This document shows positions 14,338-22,999 of a stretch of DNA of 32,116 bases, one piece after another. How positions within the stretch are numbered: the stretch's first letter is position 1; every line of letters starts with the position of its first letter. Where the stretch lies: contig CAZART010000057.1 in NCBI GenBank assembly GCA_964487555.1, forward strand, positions 1-32,116. The letters are read 5' to 3'. The position numbers were made by a program, and so were the translations under genes. This stretch comes from CAZART01 sp964487555 (GTDB lineage Bacteria; Bacteroidota; Rhodothermia; Rhodothermales; VXPQ01). The notes under the pieces were generated by a model that was not told the DNA's origin, searched no databases, and worked only from the letters and a program-made list of their open reading frames with translations.

Positions 14338-16068
14338 TCAAAAAATCGCCGGCTCCGGCACATCGCCGTCGCGCTCCAGGAAGTCGAAATCACATCCCAG
14401 ATGGGCCTGGGTCACGTGGCTCTCGTACAGGGCGCCGAACCCTCGGCCGGCATGAGGCTTCGGCGGTGTCCATGCCTCTCTGCGGCGCACCAGCTCTCCA
14501 TCCGAGACGTGAAGCGCCAGGCGGCGGCCGGGCACGTCGAGTTCTACGAGATCACCGTTTTCAACGAACGCAAGAGGTCCACCGACGAAGGCTTCCGGAG
14601 AGATGTGGAGAACGCACGTCCCGTACGACGTCCCGCTCATACGCGCATCGGAGATGCGGACCATATCACGTACGCCCTGCTCGAGTAGCTTTCGCGGGAT
14701 GGGCAACATGCCCCATTCGGGCATCCCGGGTCCGCCGAGCGGCCCCGCGTTTTTCAGCACGAGCACTGAATCGCCGTCGACGTCGAGATCGGGTGCGTCG
14801 ATGCGGCGACAGAGATCCGCCATGTCGTCGAATACCACGGCCGGGCCTTTGTGATGGTGCAGGTGAGGATCGGCGATGCCGTGTTTGATCACGGCGCCGT
14901 CCGGGGCGAGATTGCCGTACAACACGGCCGTCCCCCCTTCCTCCGAGACCGGATTCGAGCGGGGACGGATGACCTCGTCATCGTAGACCTCTGCCTGCGC
15001 GATGCTATCATGAAGCGTACGTCCTGTGACGGTCCACGCCTCCGGATGGAGAAGATCTTCGATGCGCCGGAGGAGCCCACGCAGTCCGCCGGCATAGTAG
15101 AAATCCTCCATGAGGTATCTGCCGATGGGCATGATATCGGCGATCGTCGGCGTGCGCCGAGAGAGCGCATCGAAACGGGGAAGATCGAGCCTACATCCCG
15201 CACGGCCGGCCAGCGCCGTAAGATGAATGATGGCGTTCGTAGAACCGCCAAGGGCAAGGACGGCCGTCGCCGCATTATCAAACGACGCGTCACTCAGGAT
15301 GCGGCTCGGACGTAGATCTTCCCACACCATCTCGACGGCGCGGCTACCGCTGGCGGAAGCCATTCTGACGTGATTCGAATCCACCGCCGGTATCGATGAC
15401 GCTCCGGGCAGAGTCATTCCCAGTGCCTCTGCGGCTGAGGTCATCGTGGACGCCGTTCCCATCGTCATGCAGTGCCCCGTCGAGCGAGCGATTCCATCTT
15501 CGAGCTCGCGCCACGTCTCGTCCGGAAGCACGCCGCCGCACCGATCGGCCCAGGCCTCCCAGACGGTGCTTCCACTTCCGACCGGCTTCCCTCGCCAGTT
15601 ACCTCGCAACATCGGTCCCGCCGGTACGAATATAGACGGCAAGTCCATCGTGACGGCACCCATCAAGAGGCCGGGAGTCGTCTTGTCGCACCCACCCATC
15701 AGCACGGCTCCGTCAATCGGCTGGCTGCGAAGCATCTCCTCCGTTTGCATCGCGAGAAGATTGCGGTACAGCATCGGGCTGGGCTTCATGTAGGTCTCAG
15801 TAACGGAAAGGGCCGGTAGCTCCACCGGAAACCCGCCCGCTTGCAGAACACCTCGCTTCACGTCCTCGACGCGCTGTTTGAAATGCATGTGGCACGGATT
15901 GAGGTCGCTCCACGTGTTCACGATGGCGATGACGGGCTTTCCGCTGAACTCTCGGGTCGAATAGCCCATCTGCTTTGCCCGCGAGCGGTGCCCGAACGAT
16001 CGAAGGTCGTCGGGACCGAACCAGCGGTGACTTCGAAGATCCTCGGTCCGTTTCTTATCGGATGGCAT
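14338..16068 (-). CDS. IlvD/Edd-family dehydratase, L-arabinonate dehydratase-like
   Basis: A 576-aa iron-sulfur dehydratase started at the ATG at 16068 (MPSDKKRTED); the longer upstream frame overlaps the permease and is spurious. Three cysteines stand at 59 (NPCH), 127 (GGCDKTTP) and 200 (TGHC), as far as I recall the same numbering as the [2Fe-2S] ligands of Rhizobium L-arabinonate dehydratase. Lys129 in the CDK motif is the metal-site residue, and Ser478 in RMSGTSYG corresponds to the catalytic serine. These enzymes convert aldonic acids (L-arabinonate, D-fuconate, D-xylonate) to 2-keto-3-deoxy acids. Motifs and length favour the sugar-acid branch over branched-chain amino-acid IlvD. It sits between a GntP permease (44 bp upstream) and a DHDPS-family gene, which fits a non-phosphorylative sugar-acid pathway. 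Confidence 0.93.
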   Translation of the reverse strand: MPSDKKRTEDLRSHRWFGPDDLRSFGHRSRAKQMGYSTREFSGKPVIAIVNTWSDLNPCHMHFKQRVEDVKRGVLQAGGFPVELPALSVTETYMKPSPMLYRNLLAMQTEEMLRSQPIDGAVLMGGCDKTTPGLLMGAVTMDLPSIFVPAGPMLRGNWRGKPVGSGSTVWEAWADRCGGVLPDETWRELEDGIARSTGHCMTMGTASTMTSAAEALGMTLPGASSIPAVDSNHVRMASASGSRAVEMVWEDLRPSRILSDASFDNAATAVLALGGSTNAIIHLTALAGRAGCRLDLPRFDALSRRTPTIADIMPIGRYLMEDFYYAGGLRGLLRRIEDLLHPEAWTVTGRTLHDSIAQAEVYDDEVIRPRSNPVSEEGGTAVLYGNLAPDGAVIKHGIADPHLHHHKGPAVVFDDMADLCRRIDAPDLDVDGDSVLVLKNAGPLGGPGMPEWGMLPIPRKLLEQGVRDMVRISDARMSGTSYGTCVLHISPEAFVGGPLAFVENGDLVELDVPGRRLALHVSDGELVRRREAWTPPKPHAGRGFGALYESHVTQAHLGCDFDFLERDGDVPEPAIF

Positions 16069-16112
16069 AGTGACCGGAAGGCTGTAGGCGTGAAGAGAAT
16101 GTGGAGGTGGGT

Positions 16113-17534
16113 TTATGCGAGTGGGAATAATGCCGCGAGAATGAGAACGACGACCAGACCCGTACAGCCCATGATCGATAGAATGGGCGTGAGCACAAGC
16201 AGGCCTTTTTCCTCGCTCATACCGCTCATTTTCGTGATAATCCAGAAAGCGCTGTCGTTCATCCACCAGAGCGGTTTCGAGCCGCAGCCGATGGCGAGGG
16301 CCAGATACAGCGGATGAAAACCGAGCTGCGCGGCCGACGCGATACCTGCGAAGGCACCGGCCGACGTTATCATCGCGACGGTGGCCGATCCCTGCGCGCC
16401 GCGAATGATCGCCGTCATCAAGAAGGCGATCGGCAACACGGCGAACGCGTAGTTCCCTGCTAGACCTTCCATGGTGGCGGCGATACCGGTCTGCTGCAGC
16501 ACCTGTCCGAAGGCCCCTCCTGCTCCGATAATGAGCACGATCAGCCCTGCGCTCAGCAGCGCATCTCGAATGAACGGCATGGCGTCTCGCAGTGAATAGC
16601 TTCGAAGCAACATGACGAGTGCTACGGCAGCTCCGAGGATGAGTGCCATATTCTTTTCGCCCAGGACGAATACAGTCCGACGCCACAGTGCGACCGCTTC
16701 CCCCGAACTCGTATGCATGGACGCCAGGCCCGTCGCGGCGGTAATCAGGAGTACCGGCAGCACGATCGGCAGCAGGGCCAACCAGAGCCGTGGAAGCTCG
16801 GCCGACGGCCGCTCGGTGAGTTTCTCGAGGCGAGCGAGTGCATCGGGCGATTCCTCGAGCGGCAGGCCCCACTTTCGTTCCGCCCATCCCGCGTAGAGAA
16901 ATCCGCTCACGGCGGCGGGGAGTCCGACTACGAATCCGCCTACGATCATCAGCCCCAGATCGATGCCGAGCTCTTCGGCGATGAAAAGAGGTCCTGGCGT
17001 AGGTGGAATCAGTGAATGAGCCATGGACCCGCCGGCGAGGATGGCGAGAATATAGAAGAGATAGTGGCGCCCGGTTCGCACGCGCATGGATTTCGCCAGC
17101 GGTATCATCAGGTAGAACACCGTGTCGAAAAAGACGGGGATGGATAGCAGAAAGGAGCTGCCGGCAAATACCTGGGGCGCACGATGTTGGCCGAAGCGGC
17201 GCAGGGCCGAGCGCACGATTCGGTCCGCTCCTCCGCTTTCCAGCAGGCAGATGCCGATGACCGACGCCATCGCAATCACGATGCCGATTTGCCCTACCGT
17301 ACGGCCGAACCCGTCGGCTACCCGCGCGGCGATCGGCTTGCCGGCCAGCTCCCCCGCTTCCGCCGGCGTGAGTCCGCGGTTGATGGCGAATTCGTAAATC
17401 GTTTCGGGGGTCGTCAGAACGGCGACCACAAGTGCCGCGAGAATCAGGGCCAGAAAGGCGTGGAGACGCAACGCGAGAATGGCGCCGATGACGACGGCAG
17501 CCCCGATCAGCAATATGACGAGCGGATGCAGCAC
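16113..17534 (-). CDS. GntP-family gluconate/sugar-acid permease
   Basis: A polytopic membrane protein of about 473 residues with roughly 12 hydrophobic spans. Family marks include PVFFDTVFYLMIPLAKSM, MAHSLIPPTPGPLFIAEELG and the C-terminal GCGSKPLWWMNDSAFWIITK, all typical of GntP proton symporters for gluconate and related aldonates. I start at the GTG at 17534 (VLHPLVILLIG), just before the first span. An ATG at 17594 would add 20 basic residues and leave only 8 bp to the lactonase stop; neither has a strong ribosome site. The gene lies between the SMP-30 lactonase and the dehydratase, so the likely cargo is the sugar acid that the dehydratase uses. It should sit in the inner membrane. Confidence 0.92.
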   Translation of the reverse strand: MLHPLVILLIGAAVVIGAILALRLHAFLALILAALVVAVLTTPETIYEFAINRGLTPAEAGELAGKPIAARVADGFGRTVGQIGIVIAMASVIGICLLESGGADRIVRSALRRFGQHRAPQVFAGSSFLLSIPVFFDTVFYLMIPLAKSMRVRTGRHYLFYILAILAGGSMAHSLIPPTPGPLFIAEELGIDLGLMIVGGFVVGLPAAVSGFLYAGWAERKWGLPLEESPDALARLEKLTERPSAELPRLWLALLPIVLPVLLITAATGLASMHTSSGEAVALWRRTVFVLGEKNMALILGAAVALVMLLRSYSLRDAMPFIRDALLSAGLIVLIIGAGGAFGQVLQQTGIAATMEGLAGNYAFAVLPIAFLMTAIIRGAQGSATVAMITSAGAFAGIASAAQLGFHPLYLALAIGCGSKPLWWMNDSAFWIITKMSGMSEEKGLLVLTPILSIMGCTGLVVVLILAALFPLA

Positions 17535-17602
17535 TGAAAGTTGGTATTTAGATCGTCTTGGTGCTACGGCGTGCCGGCGACCCACGAATGCCATACGCCC
17601 GG

Positions 17603-18634
17603 TCAGGCACGCGGCCTGTAGCGGGGATGACCAGGAATGGTCGATCGCGCATGCAACAACATCGGCCCGGCCGTTATGTAGAGCGAACGCAAGTCCGCAC
17701 CGCCGAACGTGCAATTGGTAACGGTGTCTTTCGGGGTCTCCAGATAATCCAACAACTCCCCACTGGGCGCAATCACGTGGATGCCCGGGCGCGTATCGAG
17801 CGTCTCGTCCGAACCCCGCCGGCTATGCAGCCCACCCGCGACGTAAAGATTGCCGCGTTCGTCGATGCACATCCCATCGCCACTGCGTCCGGGATAGAAG
17901 TCGACCAGGACACGGCCATTCGAAATAGAGCCGTGTTCGTCGAGGTCAAACACCTTGATGTGCCGGGCCTTGCCCCTTCCTCCGTGCGCCTCGATCAGGT
18001 ATAACTTCGCGTCGTCGTGGGAAACGGCGATGCCGTTCGGCATGTCCACGTCCGGCTCTCGCAAGAGCCGATGCAGGGTTCCGTCGGGATCGAGTCGGTA
18101 CACGGCGATCGGCGCCGCCCCCTCTCGTGGCGGAATTCCCCCGCTAGGACGTGACGAGAAATAGATGCGCCCGGCGGCGTCGAGCGTGAGATCGTTGGGC
18201 GGGGCCAGGGGACGTCCGTCGAACTGATCGGCCAGGACTTCCGTTGATTGGACGTCTACATTTCTGCGGATCAGGCGACCGGTCAGCCCCTCACAAACGA
18301 GGAGACGCCCCTGAGCATCGAAAAGGAGGCCGTTCGCCATGCCGCTGTTTTCGTAGACGACGGAGAGATCCTCGGTTCGTGGGTCCCAACGGAGGATTTG
18401 CGAGGCCGGTATGTTTGTAAAATAGACCCGTCCAAGCCGATCGACGGCCGGTCCCTCCGTGAAAGCTTCCGAGCTGCTGATCGTCGTTGCAATCCTGAGT
18501 CCGGATAGATAGGCCCCCGGCCGAAAGCGATCGTACGCGCGCCTTATTCCCACACTGTGGCGGCATCCGCTCGCCGGAAACGGCAGGATGCAGCTTGCCG
18601 CCACCATTCCGAGAAAGGCACGGCGCGTCGTCAT
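17603..18634 (-). CDS. SMP-30/gluconolactonase-family lactonase, exported
   Basis: A 343-aa six-bladed propeller lactonase started at the ATG at 18634 (MTTRRAFLGMVAASC). The TTRRAFLG start is a Tat signal, and a cysteine at 15 or 24 could carry lipid, so it should work outside the cytoplasm. Metal-site residues are Glu60 in TEGP, Asn147 in PPNDL, Asn200 in PNGIA and Asp253 in GDGM. Such enzymes open sugar lactones, for example gluconolactone or arabinonolactone, to free acids. It is the promoter-proximal gene of the minus-strand unit, followed by the GntP permease, so the acid it releases may be what the permease imports. A LysR gene diverges upstream across 185 bp. Confidence 0.9.
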   Translation of the reverse strand: MTTRRAFLGMVAASCILPFPASGCRHSVGIRRAYDRFRPGAYLSGLRIATTISSSEAFTEGPAVDRLGRVYFTNIPASQILRWDPRTEDLSVVYENSGMANGLLFDAQGRLLVCEGLTGRLIRRNVDVQSTEVLADQFDGRPLAPPNDLTLDAAGRIYFSSRPSGGIPPREGAAPIAVYRLDPDGTLHRLLREPDVDMPNGIAVSHDDAKLYLIEAHGGRGKARHIKVFDLDEHGSISNGRVLVDFYPGRSGDGMCIDERGNLYVAGGLHSRRGSDETLDTRPGIHVIAPSGELLDYLETPKDTVTNCTFGGADLRSLYITAGPMLLHARSTIPGHPRYRPRA

Positions 18635-18819
18635 ATCGGAAAACGAACATCGCATACAATGCGTCCCGGTGCCGGATCCATACATCGGTTAAGGGTGAGT
18701 CTTCCTACTAACTTGGAGCCCAGGCACGTTATCCACAATTGAAAACTTGTATATGCTCTTTTACCAAGGGTTAATGTAGATTCCGAACACGCGTCCTCCC
18801 ACCCGCTCTCGACCAGGCA
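18635..18819. promoter_or_regulatory. divergent control region between lactonase and LysR genes
   Basis: This 185-bp gap separates the lactonase start from the LysR start and is more AT-rich than its surroundings around 18735-18780. It carries the dyad CTTG-N15-CAAG (18746-18768), the size of a LysR recognition element, and a run TTGAAAACTTGTATATG. Promoters for both genes should lie here. Binding by the neighbouring LysR protein is inferred from the standard divergent layout. Confidence 0.45.
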
Positions 18820-19752
18820 GTGGATACCGACAAGCTGAACACGTTTCTTTTGTTTGCCGAGACCTGCAATCTGTCCCAAACGGCCGAGCGACTCCACGTA
18901 ACCCCTCCTGCCGTTCACAAGAAGCTGAAAGTGTTGGAGGATGAGCTCGGCGTCAGACTGTACGAACGCGTCGACCGCCGTCTTCGGCTGACGAACGCGG
19001 CCGAGATGCTCTTACCGCATATGCGCTCGCTCAAGGCACAGTTCGAGGCAACGCTGGCCGCCGTCAACGAGTGGAAGAACGTGAAGCGAGGGCTCGTTCG
19101 GCTCGGCACGGGATTCACCTTCGGCACGCACGTCCTGCCGCCATTCCTCGAGTCGTTTCAGGAGCATCACGAGGGAGTAGAACTACGGGTCCACATGGGT
19201 GGGTCGATCGAAGTAGCTGGCGAACTTAGTAACGGAAATCTCGACGTGGCTTTTATATCAGCCCTCGACGTGATCGACACGGCCGATTTCGACATCGCAG
19301 GCAAATGGACCTTTGACGTGCCGGCCGTCGCGAACCGACGGCATGTGTTCTCAAAGGGATGCTCGCTCTCCGAACTCGGCGAACAGCCCTTCATCCTCTA
19401 CGCCGAAGGGGCGCTGCTCGACCTCCTCATTTCGGAATATTTCGCAGCTCATTCCTTTCGTCCTCGCGTCGTGATGCGGTTGAACAGTCCGGAGATGGTC
19501 GAGGCCATGGTGCGATCCGATCTGGGTATGTCCATGCTTCCCGCGTGGATGCTCGGCACGGATTCTTCCGGCCCGGGCGTGCAAGAGGTTCCACTCAGAG
19601 AACCGCACCTCGAAGCGCAACTTTACCTCGTGACGCGAAAGATCAGTTTCCTTGAGGCGTCTGTGCGCACCTTCGTGTCGCGGGCGCTCGACTGGAACTG
19701 GGGATCGGCATTACGCCCGGCGTCGGGGAACGGCACGTCGCAAGCGTACTAG
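18820..19752 (+). CDS. LysR-family transcriptional regulator
   Basis: A 310-aa regulator starting with GTG at 18820 (MDTDKLNTFLLFAETCN). Residues 5-65 form the winged helix-turn-helix, with NLSQTAERLHVTPPAVHKKL and LEDELGVRLYER. From about 90 onward comes the periplasmic-binding-like effector domain, starting GLVRLGTGFTFGTHVLPPFL. LysR proteins usually control a divergent gene set and respond to a pathway metabolite. Here the divergent set is lactonase, permease, dehydratase and aldolase-family enzyme, so the effector is probably a sugar acid or its keto-deoxy product (inference). The nearest downstream gene is a sulfatase 55 bp away on the same strand, which could be co-transcribed. Confidence 0.93.
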   Translation: MDTDKLNTFLLFAETCNLSQTAERLHVTPPAVHKKLKVLEDELGVRLYERVDRRLRLTNAAEMLLPHMRSLKAQFEATLAAVNEWKNVKRGLVRLGTGFTFGTHVLPPFLESFQEHHEGVELRVHMGGSIEVAGELSNGNLDVAFISALDVIDTADFDIAGKWTFDVPAVANRRHVFSKGCSLSELGEQPFILYAEGALLDLLISEYFAAHSFRPRVVMRLNSPEMVEAMVRSDLGMSMLPAWMLGTDSSGPGVQEVPLREPHLEAQLYLVTRKISFLEASVRTFVSRALDWNWGSALRPASGNGTSQAY

Positions 19753-19807
19753 CTGCGCGGCCGCCCATCATCGGCAGCCTCCATACACTCGTCAACATAT
19801 TGCAATC

Positions 19808-21508
19808 ATGATGCAAGCACGTCTGTTTGCCGTCGTCTTCCTGGCCGCCGGCATCGCCGGTATTCTGCCCATTTCGCCGCACGAGGCGGTCGCGCAGTCC
19901 GGCGCAGGGCCCGTCCATCCCAACATTCTCTGGATTACGACCGAAGACATGAGCGCACAGCTTGGCGCGTATGGCGATCCGATTGCACGTACACCGAACG
20001 TCGATCATCTGGCATCGGAAGGCGTCCGCTTCACGAACGCCTTCGGCGTCTACGGCGTCTGCGCACCCAACCGCTCAGCGCTTATCACCGGCCTATATCC
20101 CAGTTCCTACGGCGGCCAGCATATGCGCACGATGCGGCGTACGTCGGCGCTCGACATGATTACCGACCCTGAATTGCTGGCCATTCCGACCTACGAGGCC
20201 GTCCCGCCGCCTGAAGCGCGGGCCTTTCCCGAATGGCTGCGCCGACACGGCTATTACACGTCGAACAATGCCAAGGAGGATTACCAGTTTAGCGCGCCCG
20301 TTACGGTATGGGACGAATCCAGTGAAGAAGCCCATTGGCGCAACCGGCCCAGCGACGAGACGCCGTTTTTCGCGGTATTCAATATCGGCGTCACGCATGA
20401 GTCGCAGGTCTGGGCCCGTGCGGACGACCCGCTGATTACCAACCTCGACGACGTCGAAGTTCCTCCGTATTATCCGGACACGCCGATCGTCCGGCGCGAC
20501 ATCGCCCGTAATTACGACAACATCGCCCTAATGGACGAAGAGGTCGGGCGTATTCTGGGTGCGCTCGAAGAAGACGGGCTCGTCGAAGAAACCATCATCT
20601 TTTTCTTCAGCGACCATGGGTCCGGGCTTCCTCGTGCGAAGCGGTGGGTCTACGATTCCGGATTGCACGTGCCGCTCATCGTCCGCTTTCCGCACGCAGA
20701 ACGAGCCGGATCCGTCGACGAGCGCATGATCAGCTTCGTCGACTTTGCACCAACCGTGCTGTCGCTGACCGGCGTACCCATACCTGAGTATTTCCACGGG
20801 CGCGCCTTCCTGGGGCCCGGCGCGCACGAATCGAGGGCGTACGTTCATGCAGCCCGCGACCGCATGGACCCCGCCACGGAAACGCGGCGGGCCGTGCGGG
20901 ACGAGCGCTTCAAGTATATCCGGAATTACCGTCCCGAGCGTCCGTACATCCAGTTCCTTCCCTATCGAGACCAGATGGGGTTGATGCAGGAGATCTTGCG
21001 CTTGAAGCGCGAGGGCGGACTCGACAGCACTTCGCACTGGCAGCTTCTAAGCGATACGAAGCCGATGCAGGAGCTCTATGATACTTGGGAGGATCCGCAC
21101 GAGATCAACAATCTGGCCGACGACCCCCGCTATAAAGAGAAGCTCCTCGAGCTGCGCGCGGAGCAGGAGCGATGGTTCAACGAGATCGACGACTTGGGTC
21201 TGATCCCCGAGCCCGTTCTCAAGAACATCCTCTATCCTCCGTACGGCGAGCAGCCCGCCACGGAGACCCCTGAAATCGACATCGCGTCGGCAGAAGGCGG
21301 ATCGTTGGTGCAGCTTCTTTCCGCGACTCCCGGTGCATCGATCGGATATCGTTTCGCTTCCGATGAATCGTGGAAGGTGTATGATCGTCCGATTTTCGTC
21401 GCCGATGGCGTTTCGATCTTTGTAACAGCCCACCGAATCGGATATAAACCAAGCCCGGAGCGCGCGTTCAAACCGTCAAGCGTGTCATCGGGCGAGGTAC
21501 GGCCATAA
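19808..21508 (+). CDS. secreted sulfatase, SGSH-like, with CHB_HEX_C-type C-terminal domain
   Basis: A 566-aa exported sulfatase started at the ATG at 19808 (MMQARLFAVV), with a signal peptide ending EAVAQ. The formylglycine motif is C-A-P-N-R at 85-89. The first metal site reads TTEDM, so Glu46 replaces the usual first Asp, and the later metal motif is SDHGS (Asp269-His270) rather than DNG. Both variants occur in the N-sulfoglucosamine sulfohydrolase-like (S1_8) group, which also shares HMR near 105-107. About residues 488-550 resemble the chitobiase/hexosaminidase C-terminal domain (ATPGASIGYRF, SWKVYDRPIF), an accessory beta-sandwich. It may desulfate N- or O-sulfated amino sugars; the substrate is inference. 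It follows the LysR gene by 55 bp and may share its transcript. Confidence 0.93.
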   Translation: MMQARLFAVVFLAAGIAGILPISPHEAVAQSGAGPVHPNILWITTEDMSAQLGAYGDPIARTPNVDHLASEGVRFTNAFGVYGVCAPNRSALITGLYPSSYGGQHMRTMRRTSALDMITDPELLAIPTYEAVPPPEARAFPEWLRRHGYYTSNNAKEDYQFSAPVTVWDESSEEAHWRNRPSDETPFFAVFNIGVTHESQVWARADDPLITNLDDVEVPPYYPDTPIVRRDIARNYDNIALMDEEVGRILGALEEDGLVEETIIFFFSDHGSGLPRAKRWVYDSGLHVPLIVRFPHAERAGSVDERMISFVDFAPTVLSLTGVPIPEYFHGRAFLGPGAHESRAYVHAARDRMDPATETRRAVRDERFKYIRNYRPERPYIQFLPYRDQMGLMQEILRLKREGGLDSTSHWQLLSDTKPMQELYDTWEDPHEINNLADDPRYKEKLLELRAEQERWFNEIDDLGLIPEPVLKNILYPPYGEQPATETPEIDIASAEGGSLVQLLSATPGASIGYRFASDESWKVYDRPIFVADGVSIFVTAHRIGYKPSPERAFKPSSVSSGEVRP

Positions 21509-21864
21509 TCGCCTCTGGAGGCTCGCAGCGGCTCGCCGTTCACACCAGCGCCTCACGCAGGACTTCGGCCGGGTGCAACGCCTTGCGTGCCGTGCCGCGG
21601 AGGATCTGCGCGCGGAGCGGCGACTCGCTGAGATCGAGATCAGATACCGATTTCGCGCGCGGACGCCTTTGGCGGCTTCGACGAGGTCCGGGAATGCGGG
21701 TCGCGCACTCCCTGATCCATGCCCTGGCCGGGCGTACGGAGACCAAATTGCGAACCGGCGGTTTATATTTTCGGGGATGATGTGTCTATTATAGAAATGT
21801 GATCACGGGAGAACTCGAGAAGTCTCCTTAGACAACCATCTATGACGGCGCTTAGCGCTCATGT
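21509..21864. other. 356-bp gap with a possible gene tail
   Basis: On the minus strand a frame ending at 21540 closes with SPLRAQILRGTARKALHPAEVLREALV spread over its last codons, which reads like a real C-terminus, but I cannot name the family and nothing upstream extends it. Near 21789 the sequence turns AT-rich (TTATAGAAATGT) and may hold the promoter for the following gene pair. A weak dyad, GGAGA-N10-TCTCC, lies at 21808-21827, and a small GCGC-TTA-GCGC hairpin lies directly before the next start. Confidence 0.4.
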
Positions 21865-22131
21865 ATGAAAGACTCCAGCCAGGATATTGAAGAGATTCGC
21901 CGTAAGGCGGAGACGATGTTTAAACGTGAGATCGAGCCCTTGATTTCGAAAGAGGACCCGCGAAAATTCCTAGCTATCGATGTCGAATCTGGCGACTTCG
22001 AGGTCAGCGCGAGCGAACTAGACGCAACGGATCGCGTCAGGGCGAGGAACCCCGCCGCAACTATTTGGCTGCGTCGCGTAGGATCACCGGTCGCTCACCG
22101 CCTTCTTAGGAGTCAGGCGACTCACGCATGA
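21865..22131 (+). CDS. 88-aa partner of the retropepsin-like protease
   Basis: A small soluble protein, MKDSSQDIEEIRRKAETMFK at its start, rich in charged residues, with a central FLAIDVESGDFEVSASELDA and a C-terminal ATIWLRRVGSPVAHRL. Its TGA overlaps the ATG of the next gene by four bases, so the two are translated together. From memory, proteins of this layout (an IDxETGDYEI-like centre and an IWLVRVG-like end) recur next to clan AA aspartic protease genes in cyanobacteria and planctomycetes, which suggests a conserved two-gene module. Whether it is an inhibitor, substrate or adaptor of the protease is unknown. There is no signal peptide or membrane segment. Confidence 0.7.
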   Translation: MKDSSQDIEEIRRKAETMFKREIEPLISKEDPRKFLAIDVESGDFEVSASELDATDRVRARNPAATIWLRRVGSPVAHRLLRSQATHA

Positions 22132-22502
22132 TCGAGGGGCGCGTCAACGAACGGCTGGAGGCCGTGGTGCCTCTGCAACTCGCGCTGAGATCAGGAGAGG
22201 CGATAATAAACGCCATCGTCGATACAGGATTCAGTGGATCTGTTTCGGTGCCGGAATCTCTGGCTGAAGAGATGGATTTGTCCCCTGGCGGTTTTAGCAA
22301 CGCGTATTTAGCAGACGGTAGCCGGCTTACCTACCGTTATTTTCGCGGCCGCATCACGTGGCACCATCGCGTAGTATCGGTTCCGATATCGATGATTGGA
22401 GGAGAGGTGCTTATCGGCATGGCCCTCCTCGAAAGAAGCAGATTATCGATAGAAGTCAAGTACGGGGGATCCGCGCTTATCGACCCTTTACCCTCAGGAT
22501 GA
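22128..22502 (+). CDS. retropepsin-like (clan AA) aspartic protease, single domain
   Basis: A 124-aa protein with the aspartic protease signature AIVDTGFSG, in which Asp32-Thr33-Gly34 is the catalytic triad of retroviral-type proteases. Near the C-terminus, GEVLIGMALLERSRLSIEV gives the hydrophobic-hydrophobic-Gly element that completes the fold. A single DTG in about 120 residues means it must dimerise, as HIV protease does. There is no signal peptide, so it should act in the cytoplasm. It overlaps the upstream 88-aa gene as ATGA, and its own TGA overlaps a possible start of the next frame. Bacterial members of this family are poorly characterised, and the substrate is unknown. Confidence 0.85.
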   Translation: MIEGRVNERLEAVVPLQLALRSGEAIINAIVDTGFSGSVSVPESLAEEMDLSPGGFSNAYLADGSRLTYRYFRGRITWHHRVVSVPISMIGGEVLIGMALLERSRLSIEVKYGGSALIDPLPSG

Positions 22503-22540
22503 TCTGCCGAGTCATATCTCATTCAACTGAGGCGGCCTTT

Positions 22541-22999
22541 GTGATTCGGGTTCATTTGCTCTGCTCGTTGCTGCTTCTGCTGGCTGCTTGTGCTTCGCAG
22601 CGAGAGACGATTCGCCTGGCCGAGGATGCTCGCCTCAACCATTTTCTGGAGGATGTCCGCGGGAACCTCGAGAGCCATCTTTGGGAGGAAATTCTCGCGA
22701 CGGCGGACTCCGCCCATTACGCGATTCAGGTCGACGAAATGGGCATTCCGGAACCGCAGTATGTAGCCGAGCTGTTCGGCCTCCACCGCGTGGGCAACAA
22801 CATCGGCGGTGGTGACCCCATCCAATGGGCCGATCTGAACCGCATCGAGACGGTACATCTTACATCGCTGGAGGTGGACGATCCAGGCGGATGGTCAGTC
22901 CGCGGGGAGGCGCTGCTCAAGGACGGATCGCGGCTCAACGTCCACATGATGATTATTCCCCGCGGTCAGCGCTTTCGCCTGACAGGCGGTGTCGGGTAG
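22541..22999 (+). CDS. hypothetical lipoprotein, 152 aa
   Basis: I start at the GTG at 22541, which follows a GAGG sequence and gives a compact lipoprotein signal, MIRVHLLCSLLLLLAACASQ, with lipobox AAC. An ATG at 22499, overlapping the protease stop, is the alternative and would place it in a coupled operon but with a long pre-sequence. The mature part contains RLNHFLEDVRGNLESHLWEE and later ETVHLTSLEVDDPGGWSVRG and KDGSRLNVHMMIIPRGQRFR. It looks like a small mixed alpha/beta domain such as those of SnoaL-like or NTF2-like accessory proteins, but I cannot assign a family. It should be anchored to the inner or outer membrane. Confidence 0.7.
   Translation: MIRVHLLCSLLLLLAACASQRETIRLAEDARLNHFLEDVRGNLESHLWEEILATADSAHYAIQVDEMGIPEPQYVAELFGLHRVGNNIGGGDPIQWADLNRIETVHLTSLEVDDPGGWSVRGEALLKDGSRLNVHMMIIPRGQRFRLTGGVG

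Noticed and set aside
16069..16887. Long N-terminal extension of the dehydratase frame
   Set aside because: It overlaps the GntP permease on the same strand in another frame and has no family similarity; the dehydratase starts at 16068.
18729..18737. TTATCCACA, a consensus DnaA box
   Set aside because: It is a single copy within a LysR/lactonase control region, without a cluster, AT-rich unwinding element or dnaA/dnaN neighbours; not evidence of an origin.
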